This document shows, one piece after another, positions 34,759 to 43,139 of a stretch of DNA of 64,000 bases. The position numbers were made by a program, and so were the translations under genes. The stretch is taken from positions 62,001-126,000 of the forward strand of contig JAWKTK010000016.1 in assembly GCA_041399205.1 (NCBI GenBank), in the 5' to 3' direction. Under the pieces are notes generated by a model. That model had not been told where the DNA came from. It searched no databases and was given only the letters and a program-made list of their open reading frames with translations. This DNA comes from JAGQOZ01 sp041399205 (GTDB lineage Bacteria; Planctomycetota; Planctomycetia; Pirellulales; Pirellulaceae). How positions within the stretch are numbered: the first letter of the stretch is position 1; every line of letters begins with the position of its first letter.

Positions 34759-35586
34759 TCAATAGACCGGCGTTTCTTGAATCGCCGATTTGGCGTCCAG
34801 TGTTTCCGCGACAGATTCGACCGTTTCAATGTCGACGTTCCAGGCCTTTTCGGCCGCGCTCACAAAGAGACACAGATCACAAAGTTGGTTAATGCGCCGT
34901 GGAAGTCCGAAGGTCTTTTCGTGTATCAATTCGATTGCTTCGTCCGTGAACACCGGCGCCATGCGGCCGCAACGTTCTAAGGACGAAGTGATGTAGGTTC
35001 GAGTCTCTTCGGGCGAAAACGGCTCCAGTTCCACTCGAATCTCACACAGTTCGTGCAGGCGTTCGCCCAGCAACACCGAGTGGCTCGGTTTCGAAGTTAC
35101 TACCAACGAAAACGACGAATCTTTGTGCTGTTCAAATTGAGATAGACGGTTCAACGCGGCAATCACGTCGACATCACATTCGTCCGAATCATCCAACAAC
35201 AGAATTGTGGGAATCCTCTGATAACGAAGTGTCGCCAGCTGGTCTTGAATGCGCCGCCAGATGGAAACGATGTTTTCTCGTTCCGAAGGATGGCTTCCCA
35301 AACCTACGGCCAGCTTCCACAAGAATTCGTCGGCAGTCAACGACGTCAAGTTGATTTGCGTGACGTGCGCACCTTGTTTCTTGGCAGCGCGAGCGAACAC
35401 TTCCAACGTTAATGATTTTCCGCTGCCCGGTTCTCCGAACAAAATGCCAACTCGGCGATGATTGGTGACCAAGTACTCCATCCTGGCCAACGCCTCTTGA
35501 TGCGATTCGCTGGTAAAGAATCCCGTTGGATCCACATGATTACCAAACGGTACTTGGGACAGACCCCAATATTCGAGCTGAACCAT
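34759..35586 (-). CDS. ExeA/GspA-like AAA+ ATPase
   Basis: 275 residues. It opens Y-W-G-L-S-Q-V-P-F-G and FFTSESHQEALARMEYLV, the usual start of ExeA-type ATPases. GILFGEPGSGKSLTLEVFAR is the Walker A region, ILLLDDSDECD the Walker B, then LVVTSKPSHSVLLGERLHEL and TYITSSLERCG, and the GLPRRINQLCDLCL sensor-2 Arg. ExeA proteins help assemble the outer-membrane secretin of type II secretion. The peptidoglycan-binding domain and membrane helix of full ExeA are missing, so this is the ATPase-only form often seen in planctomycetes. It is far from the secretion operon at 58-64 kb. Related transposon-type AAA proteins are a less likely reading. Confidence 0.82.
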   Translation of the reverse strand: MVQLEYWGLSQVPFGNHVDPTGFFTSESHQEALARMEYLVTNHRRVGILFGEPGSGKSLTLEVFARAAKKQGAHVTQINLTSLTADEFLWKLAVGLGSHPSERENIVSIWRRIQDQLATLRYQRIPTILLLDDSDECDVDVIAALNRLSQFEQHKDSSFSLVVTSKPSHSVLLGERLHELCEIRVELEPFSPEETRTYITSSLERCGRMAPVFTDEAIELIHEKTFGLPRRINQLCDLCLFVSAAEKAWNVDIETVESVAETLDAKSAIQETPVY

Positions 35587-35975
35587 GATTGTGCTATCTT
35601 TCGCTCAAAATTCCCTGAACTGTGACGCTCGGCAGCCGTTGCCATCTTGCTTGCGAGGCTGACTGACAGCCGTCGGTTATTCGTCAAATTTCTCGTCCAT
35701 TGTCCAGTTCGGATGACTCCAACAACACTCTTCAGTCATTTCCGCCAAGCCGAGAAATCAAGTGACGCAGTCCTTTCAGTAATAGCAGGTACTGGGAAAT
35801 CCTGGCGAATTCGGTAAGAGGCTCGCGGCGCCATCCGGGGAAACGGATACAATATTGGGCGATGTGAAGCGAATGCATACTGTCATTCGTTCGCCCCGAA
35901 AAAAACTTCCGCCCTCAATCAAGTATGTTTACTCGAATCCATCCTTTCTTCCGGGCGTTTCCGCTCGCAAGCACT
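35587..35975. other. Gap between divergent AAA ATPase and TPM-like genes
   Basis: It should carry promoters for both genes. The only marked sequence is GAAATCCTGGCGAATTCGG at 35796-35814, related to the motif at 8741. No further gene is seen. Confidence 0.5.
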
Positions 35976-38900
35976 ATGAAAAATCGGCGATTACTATTCC
36001 ACAATTCCGTGCTGGTGTTGTTTTGTTCCTTGGTTACTCTGTTTCATGTGTCATTGGCGGCCGCGCAGCAAGCAACCGAAATTCGGTCCATTGAAGATGT
36101 GATCACGCAGTGGTCGCCCGAACAGCATTTGTATGTTCGAGGAGACTTGGGCATCGGCCGTCAGCAGTTAAGCGACTTGGAAGCGTGGCTGGATCAGCAT
36201 GGTCCGCATTGGGTGGTGGTCTTGCTGCAGAACGCGCAACACGATGTCTATCGGACTCCGGACAATCGAGTTTACCAAGACATGGACGCCGTGGAATATG
36301 CCCTTGGGCATGGCTTGGCCAATCGCACTCGCTTTGGCCAGCTGGAACATCCCATCACTGGCGAAACAGACGGCGCCGTGTTTGTGTTGTTCTTGCAAGA
36401 GCGAAAGTTCAGCTACTACGGTTCGGACGCGCAAGATCGCCGAGATCTGGGCGAAGCGCAGTGGATTGGCGAATTAGACGCTCCGGCTATTCGAGCCATG
36501 CGAGGCGGCGGGCGTATTTTGGATGCCGTAAAAGACACCGTTTCCAATATTAACCGTCGTTTGAGCGACACCATTGCCAAGGAACAGGCCCAAGCCGAAC
36601 GGATTCAGCGCGAACGGGAACGAGCGATGCTGGAGTTTCAAAACGACCTGCAGATTGCTCGCGAAAAAATCGGACTCGTTCAAGCCGAAGCGGCCGAATA
36701 TCAGTCCAAATACGCGCAGGCCGACGGGGAATTGGTACAACCGCCGCTGGACAAAGTTCGTCAAGAATTAGATCAATTGGCCCAAGGGGTCTCGCCCGAA
36801 TCGGTTCGCGCAGGTATCAACCAGGCATCGCAGTTGATTTCTCAACTGGACGGTTTTCTAAATTCGTATGCGGACTATCGTTCGCTCGACGACACCGCGC
36901 AGGCGCTGCAAACGCAAATTGCGGACTTGGCGGTCAGCCCGGTTGCGCGCCCGTTTACTCAGGACGCCAAGACGCAACTGCAAGAAGCACTGGAGCTGAG
37001 AACGGCTGGCAATCGAGGCCTGGCGGCCAAATTGGACCAAATCAATCTGACTCTATCCAACGCCAAGTCGGCCATCGAACAAGAACGATTGCGTCTGGAA
37101 AGGGAGGCCACTCGTCGGCGAATCATTCGCGGCACACTGCTGACGGCGGCGATTGTTGCGGCCTTGGCGGCGCTAGTGGTCTTGTACATTTTGAATCGCA
37201 GACGACTGCCAGCCAAGAAAAAGGCGTTGGCAACGTTTGCGGAACGCGAAGCGTCTGTGAAGACCGAAATGGAAAACGTACTGCAGTTGTTTACACGTAG
37301 CAGTGAAATTCTAGGCTCGAAGGAACGCATTGTTGATCGAGGCTACGAAGGCGCGACGAAAGAGCTGAGCAGCGCGGCATTTCAAAACGTCGACGATTTG
37401 TTGATGATTTCCAATGAAGTGCAACGCGTACTGGGCGAAGCGAGTCAACTGATTCAACCAACTTCGGTGACAGCAAAGCTGAAGAACTTGTTCAGCGCCG
37501 TGGCCTATGAACAAGGCGTGAATCGCTTGTCAGGCGAACCGCTGAAATTCGATCGAAATCAAGGCATTCCCCAAGTGTTGGAAAACGGTGAATCCAGTAC
37601 AGGCGAACCGGCCGATTTCGTCACGTCGACCTTCGAAAAAGTGTTTGGCGTCTTTCGCGATCGGAGTCAGACCACGTTTCAAATGCTCGACACCATCGAA
37701 AACAGCTTGTTGAACGTCAATGACCGTTTGACGGAACTGCGAGCTCGAATTGATCAAGTTAGCGCTGCCGACCAGCAATTGAATCAGCAAACGCTGGAGG
37801 ACGGTTTTTTTGACGTACCGCATTTGTTTGATCAATTACTGCCTGCGGTGAATCAAGATTATGATCAAGCAGACAAGATTGCGGCGTCCGATCCGGTTCA
37901 CGCGGTCCAGCAATTCTTGGCCGATGGTTTTCGAAAAGCGCAAGAAGCATTGGACGTGATTCAGGTGTTGCAGGATGCGCGAGAAAACGTTTTTCCAACC
38001 TTTGATCAGCAGGCACCGGAATTAAAACAGCGAGGCTACCAAACTGATTGGATTCCAGCGGCCATTCACAGCTTGGGGGCTCAAGCAGACGATCTGTTCA
38101 ACTTGGCTTGCCAACGCAGCATTGCGGAAGACACGGCGTCACTGCGCGCTGCGCTGAACGATTTGGCTCGGCGAGTGAAAGAGAGTTCTCAGATTGCGCA
38201 ACAATTAGAGCAACAGCATCAACCGCTGTTGGATCGAGTGGAAAGTGCTATTCGAGACGCGCGCCAGGAAACCAGTCAGAGACTTGGATTGTCACCGGAG
38301 CAGGCCCTGGTGGAATTGGACGCCAATCCGGATGCTCATCTTCAAGCGGCACGCCAGCAGTTTACTTCGGCCCAGGCGTCGTTGCAGCAAGGTGCGTCGG
38401 ACGCTGCGGCAGCCGCCGTGGATGTGCTGCTGAACGAAGCAGGTCAAGCAAAATCGCTGGTTGATTCGACTTTAAAAGGCTTGGCCGAATTCGACGATTT
38501 GGTGCGGCAGCGGCAGCATCGTTTGACCCAGTTGCAGGACAGTTTGCCTGGTCGCGAAGCCCAGTTGGACGAAGCGGTTCGTCATTTCTCGCTTGCTGCG
38601 TTGTACTTTAAGGCCAGTGACGCCAGCTATCCGAATCCCGATGCAACTTTACAATCTCACTGGCAGCAGTGCCAAGAAGTTGTCAGTCAAGGCCAGCATA
38701 CGCTGGAAGAAGCTCGGCGAGTGTTTCAGGACGGAAAAGTGTTGAAGGCCATCCAGTGGTTAGACAACTGTGAGGCCAGCATGACGCAAGCGGATCAGTT
38801 GCTGCAGGAAATGGATTCGCACGTTGCGCACTTGGCATCGCAGTCAGAAGCCAATCAAGCCATGCTGACGGAACTAGAACGCCGTCTCGGTTCGCTCCAG

Positions 38901-39815
38901 TCAGAAATCCAGGATCGTCGCACCATGCAGGATACGATACGTGAATTCGACCATGCGACCGATGTGTTTCGACAAGCAGCGCAACGCATGCAGCCGCTCG
39001 GTTCGAACCGAGATCCATTCTTGAATCAATCTCAACTGCAAGACGTCGACGCGCGATTGGATCAACTGCACGCGGCCATTCAAGCAGATCGAGAAGCGCA
39101 TTCGGAGGCAAGCCGAGCTGTGGCGGGAGCGGAAGGACAGGTCGACATCGGTCGGCGACTCACACATCAAGCTCGAACCGACGGCATTCCGGATAGCAGC
39201 GCCACCACGGCGGCGGTGCGCGCGATCGAATCTTTGGAAAACGGTGCGCAGAACTTGCGAAGGCAGTTGAGCGATGCGCACGGTGATTGGAAACAGATTG
39301 ACGAACAGGCCGCTCGATTGCACGCGCAGTTAGGAGTGGAAACGGGCAAGTTACGCGGCGAATTGGATCGAGCACAACAGTCGGTGTCGTTGTTAGAGCA
39401 GGCTTCACGCGATGTCTTTCGAGCCAGCGGATGGTCGGGGCGGTATGGAATCCGAGTGGGAGGTTCGCCAGGCGTGGCGGAATTGGAACGGGCCAGACGG
39501 GCGCTGCAAAGTGGCGACTACAACATCATGGTCGACTTAGCTCGTGCCGCAGCAATGGCCGCGCAATACGCCATTCAGCAGGCGGAACGCGAAGTCGAGC
39601 GGCGTCGGCGCGAAGAACAGCGGCAAGAAGAAGCGGAACGCCGACGACGCATGCGGAAGTCGGGCGGCGGCATTTCCATCGGCGGCGGCGGCTTTGGCGG
39701 CGGATTCGGTGGTGGTGGTGGCGGCGGTGGTTTTGGCGGATTCGGCGGAGGAGGTTCGTCCCGCGGATCCAGCTCGGGCGGCTCCGGTTCCGGGTTTTCG
39801 CGTTCCGGCTGGTAA
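35976..39815 (+). CDS. Large coiled-coil membrane protein with TPM-like N-terminus and Gly-rich tail
   Basis: 1279 residues from ATG 35976; ATG 35925 would add 17 residues before the signal peptide (MKNRRLLFHNSVLVLFCSLV ... AAAQQ). Residues about 35-180 hold an alpha/beta domain (G-P-H-W-V-V-V-L-L-Q-N-A, GAVFVLFLQERKFSYYGSDA) that resembles TPM domains. A coiled coil follows, a membrane helix lies near residue 396 (LLTAAIVAALAALVVLYILN), then some 800 residues of Gln/Ala/Glu-rich coiled coil. The tail is FGGGFGGGGGGGGFGGFGGG and ends SGSGFSRSGW, like the Gly/Ser-rich tails of TPM membrane proteins. It could span the envelope or act as a membrane-organising rod. TPM assignment is tentative. 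Confidence 0.7.
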   Translation: MKNRRLLFHNSVLVLFCSLVTLFHVSLAAAQQATEIRSIEDVITQWSPEQHLYVRGDLGIGRQQLSDLEAWLDQHGPHWVVVLLQNAQHDVYRTPDNRVYQDMDAVEYALGHGLANRTRFGQLEHPITGETDGAVFVLFLQERKFSYYGSDAQDRRDLGEAQWIGELDAPAIRAMRGGGRILDAVKDTVSNINRRLSDTIAKEQAQAERIQRERERAMLEFQNDLQIAREKIGLVQAEAAEYQSKYAQADGELVQPPLDKVRQELDQLAQGVSPESVRAGINQASQLISQLDGFLNSYADYRSLDDTAQALQTQIADLAVSPVARPFTQDAKTQLQEALELRTAGNRGLAAKLDQINLTLSNAKSAIEQERLRLEREATRRRIIRGTLLTAAIVAALAALVVLYILNRRRLPAKKKALATFAEREASVKTEMENVLQLFTRSSEILGSKERIVDRGYEGATKELSSAAFQNVDDLLMISNEVQRVLGEASQLIQPTSVTAKLKNLFSAVAYEQGVNRLSGEPLKFDRNQGIPQVLENGESSTGEPADFVTSTFEKVFGVFRDRSQTTFQMLDTIENSLLNVNDRLTELRARIDQVSAADQQLNQQTLEDGFFDVPHLFDQLLPAVNQDYDQADKIAASDPVHAVQQFLADGFRKAQEALDVIQVLQDARENVFPTFDQQAPELKQRGYQTDWIPAAIHSLGAQADDLFNLACQRSIAEDTASLRAALNDLARRVKESSQIAQQLEQQHQPLLDRVESAIRDARQETSQRLGLSPEQALVELDANPDAHLQAARQQFTSAQASLQQGASDAAAAAVDVLLNEAGQAKSLVDSTLKGLAEFDDLVRQRQHRLTQLQDSLPGREAQLDEAVRHFSLAALYFKASDASYPNPDATLQSHWQQCQEVVSQGQHTLEEARRVFQDGKVLKAIQWLDNCEASMTQADQLLQEMDSHVAHLASQSEANQAMLTELERRLGSLQSEIQDRRTMQDTIREFDHATDVFRQAAQRMQPLGSNRDPFLNQSQLQDVDARLDQLHAAIQADREAHSEASRAVAGAEGQVDIGRRLTHQARTDGIPDSSATTAAVRAIESLENGAQNLRRQLSDAHGDWKQIDEQAARLHAQLGVETGKLRGELDRAQQSVSLLEQASRDVFRASGWSGRYGIRVGGSPGVAELERARRALQSGDYNIMVDLARAAAMAAQYAIQQAEREVERRRREEQRQEEAERRRRMRKSGGGISIGGGGFGGGFGGGGGGGGFGGFGGGGSSRGSSSGGSGSGFSRSGW

Positions 39816-39991
39816 AACATGCTCAGGTATTCGTGCACGGAGAGCACACTTCCCGCGTCATTCGGCACATCTTGGAGCCGTTTTGACCAAGCGGTATGAT
39901 ACGCGGTTCCAGCACGGCGTAGGTTCGATCTTGACGAACCGAGCCTGACACTTGAAGAACCGTTACGCAGGTCAATTGAAGGGTGCAAGCG

Positions 39992-41416
39992 ATGTCCGAG
40001 TTTCGAACGGAACGAGATTCCATGGGTGAAGTGCAAGTTCCGTCTCAAGCGTATTACAGCGCACAGACGCAACGAGCGGTCGAAAATTTTCCGATCTCCG
40101 GCTGGGAGCTTCCCACGGAATTGATTCGAGCCATGGGCGTGGTCAAATATGGCTGTGCAGTGGCCAACCGTGATTTGGGTAAACTGACTGGTTCGGGCAA
40201 AAATCCGCTGAATGACCAGCAAGTGGACGCGTTGTTGAAAGCGTGTCAGGAAGTGGCGGCGGGACAATTCGATGGCGAATTTCCCATCGACGTGTTTCAG
40301 ACCGGTTCGGGCACGTCTAGCAATATGAATGTGAACGAAGTGATTTCGAACCGAGCCATCGAAATCTTGGGCGGCGATCGGTTTTCGCAAGAAAAGCCCG
40401 TTCATCCCAACGACCATGTGAACATGGGGCAGAGTACGAATGATACGTTTCCCACCGCCATTCACGTGGCCGTGGGAATGCAAATTCAACAGCGTCTGAT
40501 TCCGGCTCTGAGTAGGCTGCAAAAAGCCTTGGCGGAAAAGGCAGCGGCCTGGGACAAGATTATCAAGATTGGTCGGACGCATTTAATGGACGCCACGCCG
40601 CTGCGGTTAGGGCAAGAATTCGGCGGATTCGCTCGGCAACTGGAACTTTCCGTTGAACGTGCCAAACGAGCTCAAGAGGCGATTCTGGAACTGCCCGTCG
40701 GTGGCACGGCCGTTGGTTCGGGCATTAACACACATCCTGAATTTGGCCGACGAGTAGCGGAAGTCTGTGCCCAAGAGACAGGCGTTCCGTTTGTGGAAGC
40801 CGTCAACCATTTTGAAGCGAATGCGCAGCGAGACGGGTTGGTGGAGTGTCACGGTCAGATCAAGGCCATTGCCGTGACGTTGTTGAATGTGTCTAACAAT
40901 ATTCGAATTCTGGGATCGGGGCCTCGTTGCGGCTACTTTGAAATCCAGCTGCCCGATCGGCAGCCGGGTAGCAGTATCATGCCGGGTAAGGTAAATCCGG
41001 TGATGTGTGAAAGTGCCATGCAAGTGGCAGCTCGTGTTATGGGCAACGATCAGACCATTGCCGTTTGTGGTGCTACCGGCGGCCAGTTCCAATTGAATAT
41101 CATGATGCCCGTAATGGGGCATACGACACTAGAAAGTATTCGACTGCTAGCAAACGAAGCAGACGCTTTTGTGGAATTCTGTGTTGACGCCATGGAAGCA
41201 AATGAGGATGCTTGCGAAGCGGCGGTGGAACAAAGTTTGTCCATGGTCACAAGTTTGAATCCGTTGATCGGCTATGAAAAAGCGGCCCACCTGGCCAAAA
41301 CGGCGTTCAAAACTGGGAAGACGATTCGGGAATTGTGTCGTGAAGAAGGTGTTTTGCCTGATTCGACGCTGACGGAAGCGTTGGATCCGTGGCGCATGAC
41401 CGAACCGCAGGAATAA
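39992..41416 (+). CDS. fumC: Class II fumarate hydratase
   Basis: 474 residues from ATG 39992 with GAAGGG upstream; GTG 39983 is less likely. It converts fumarate to malate. The opening ERDSMGEVQVPSQAYYSAQT Q-R-A-V-E-N-F is the standard FumC start. TGSGTSSNMNVNEVISNRA, HVNMGQSTNDTFPTAIHVA and KIGRTHLMDATPLRLGQEF are substrate-site regions, and GSSIMPGKVNPVMCE holds the catalytic Ser loop. The usual residue count is about 460-470. It stands between two envelope-protein genes and shows no operon ties. Cytoplasmic TCA-cycle enzyme. Confidence 0.97.
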   Translation: MSEFRTERDSMGEVQVPSQAYYSAQTQRAVENFPISGWELPTELIRAMGVVKYGCAVANRDLGKLTGSGKNPLNDQQVDALLKACQEVAAGQFDGEFPIDVFQTGSGTSSNMNVNEVISNRAIEILGGDRFSQEKPVHPNDHVNMGQSTNDTFPTAIHVAVGMQIQQRLIPALSRLQKALAEKAAAWDKIIKIGRTHLMDATPLRLGQEFGGFARQLELSVERAKRAQEAILELPVGGTAVGSGINTHPEFGRRVAEVCAQETGVPFVEAVNHFEANAQRDGLVECHGQIKAIAVTLLNVSNNIRILGSGPRCGYFEIQLPDRQPGSSIMPGKVNPVMCESAMQVAARVMGNDQTIAVCGATGGQFQLNIMMPVMGHTTLESIRLLANEADAFVEFCVDAMEANEDACEAAVEQSLSMVTSLNPLIGYEKAAHLAKTAFKTGKTIRELCREEGVLPDSTLTEALDPWRMTEPQE

Positions 41417-41599
41417 CCATTTCCGCCGTATTTGGAATTGAGATTAGCAATCGAATAGGACGTGACATTCGCCTATTCGTGATGTTCGATAAAGCGGCAC
41501 TGTCGGAAAAAATGGTGCTCGATCCGTGGCATACTCCGGTCGCAGGATGGACGGAGTGTGCGACGAACTGGATCCACGTTGGAAAAAGGAGTTTCCTAG

Positions 41600-42793
41600 A
41601 TGTTTGGAACTGTCTCTCGGGGTTTTGGCCTCGCAGCGTTTACCGTTGTCTTGACGATCTCGGCAAATCTTTGGGGACAAGCGGGTTCACCGAATCGGTC
41701 GGGCGTAGCAGCGGCGTCCTACAATGAACGTGCCGGGGAACAGGATCCTCGAGTTCTCTTGCAGCAGGCGCATCAGCTGGCCAAGCAGGCCAAGACCGTT
41801 GAAGAATTCACTCGGGCCTTGCGTTTGTGCCAGCAAGCCAAGAAGCTCGGAGTAACTCGTCAAACAGAGGAATATCTCCGTGACTTGGCTGGTTGGCTAT
41901 ATAACCGTCGAGGTGAAGCGTATGCGGATCAGGCTGGTCTGGCCAGTGAACAGGGCGATTCGCAGCGTTCGGCACAATTGGAAGATCAGGCGATCCGAGA
42001 CTTCACGACTTCGCTGAATTTCAAAGTGACTTGGCGTCCGTTTCACAATCGAGGTGTCAGTAAGGCGATGCAGGGTGACTATGAAGCAGCGATTGGCGAC
42101 TTTGACGAATCGATCGCTCGCAATCCAGACTACGGCAATACGTTTTTTAATCGAGCCGAGATTTTGTTCGAAATGGGCCGTTTTGATGAAGCCGAACGAG
42201 ACTATTCGGAAGCGATTCGCTTGAATCCGGCCGACGCGGTGGCGATTTCGGGCCGAGGCCATGCGATGTTTCAGCAAGGACGTGTGCAAGAAGCCGTGGA
42301 CGACTTCAGCGAAGTCATTCAGTTAGAGCCGGAAAACGCTCGGGCCCTAGCCGACCGTGGCGATGTCTACGCGTACGCCGGAGAATGGAATTCTGCGGCG
42401 TTGGACTACAAGGCCGCTAAGAACTTGGATTCGGAATTTGGCCGTGTTTACCAAAGCATGGCGTGGATAGCCGCAACTTGCCCGGATGATTATTTTCGCA
42501 ATCCAGAAATGGCGCTGAAATTGGCCGAGACCGCCATCCGCCTTGATGGCCAAGACGACTACCGCTACTTAGACACCCTGGCGGCAGCTCAAGCCTGCTA
42601 TGCCGACGAATTGGCTCGCAAGGCACAAGAATCGTCCGACCGAACCGTCCAGCAGCAAAGTATCGAAGGCTTTCAAAAGGCGGTAGAATACGCAAATCAA
42701 GCTGTTTTGCGAGCTCCGGCCGACGTTCGGCCGGACATTGAACAACGAGTTGCGGCGTATCGGCAGCGACAGCCGTTTCGCGAAGTTCGCTAG
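41600..42793 (+). CDS. Secreted TPR-repeat protein
   Basis: 397 residues; AAAGGAG lies about 10 nt before ATG 41600. A signal peptide (MFGTVSRGFGLAAFTVVLTI ... LWGQ) is followed by TPR units, clear at residues 150-290: NRGVSKAMQGDYEAAIGDFD, NRAEILFEMGRFDEAERDYS, GRGHAMFQQGRVQEAVDDFS and DRGDVYAYAGEWNSAALDYK. The last part (SMAWIAATCPDDYFRNPEMA, then LDTLAAAQACYADE) shares the pattern of the larger TPR protein ending at 34496. Such proteins are common in planctomycetes and probably bind partner proteins in the periplasm. Partner not known. Confidence 0.85.
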   Translation: MFGTVSRGFGLAAFTVVLTISANLWGQAGSPNRSGVAAASYNERAGEQDPRVLLQQAHQLAKQAKTVEEFTRALRLCQQAKKLGVTRQTEEYLRDLAGWLYNRRGEAYADQAGLASEQGDSQRSAQLEDQAIRDFTTSLNFKVTWRPFHNRGVSKAMQGDYEAAIGDFDESIARNPDYGNTFFNRAEILFEMGRFDEAERDYSEAIRLNPADAVAISGRGHAMFQQGRVQEAVDDFSEVIQLEPENARALADRGDVYAYAGEWNSAALDYKAAKNLDSEFGRVYQSMAWIAATCPDDYFRNPEMALKLAETAIRLDGQDDYRYLDTLAAAQACYADELARKAQESSDRTVQQQSIEGFQKAVEYANQAVLRAPADVRPDIEQRVAAYRQRQPFREVR

Positions 42794-43139
42794 GGAAAAA
42801 AACACCTGGGAAGCACGGGATCTGAACGTGAATCCAGGTAAGAAGGGCGATTTTGCAGGTCTCCGAATGTAGGGTCTGCATGATTAAGCGGCAATTTTGG
42901 ATTGCCGGGAAATTCGGAGTTGCGAAGGCATTTCGAAATCTTTTCAATCTGACCTTTTCGAGAAAACGAAATGGTTTAAGATAGGGTGACAATTCGGCTA
43001 CTCGCTGCGCCGAACGGCACATTGCCAGGATGGCTTAGGTGCGGTGGCGAGTGGTTTCTTCTGGATCCTTCTAAATTTTCTTTCCGAGCAGTTTCTTCGG
43101 GGCTGTTCCAGTACATGTTGTTTATTGGTGTTAGTTCAA
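42794..43139. other. 346-bp gap upstream of EF-G
   Basis: Right after the TPR stop, ACCTGG (42804) and CCAGGT (42834) with inner CACG/CGTG can form a two-part hairpin, but no T-run follows. The rest should hold the EF-G promoter and leader; I see no consensus boxes. The EF-G reading frame extends upstream of 43140 to about 43044 without coding signs. Confidence 0.4.

Noticed and set aside
34759..35586. Tn7/IS21-type transposition ATPase
   Set aside because: The opening, the sensor-2 GLPRRINQLC and the absence of a transposase or terminal repeats favour the ExeA family.
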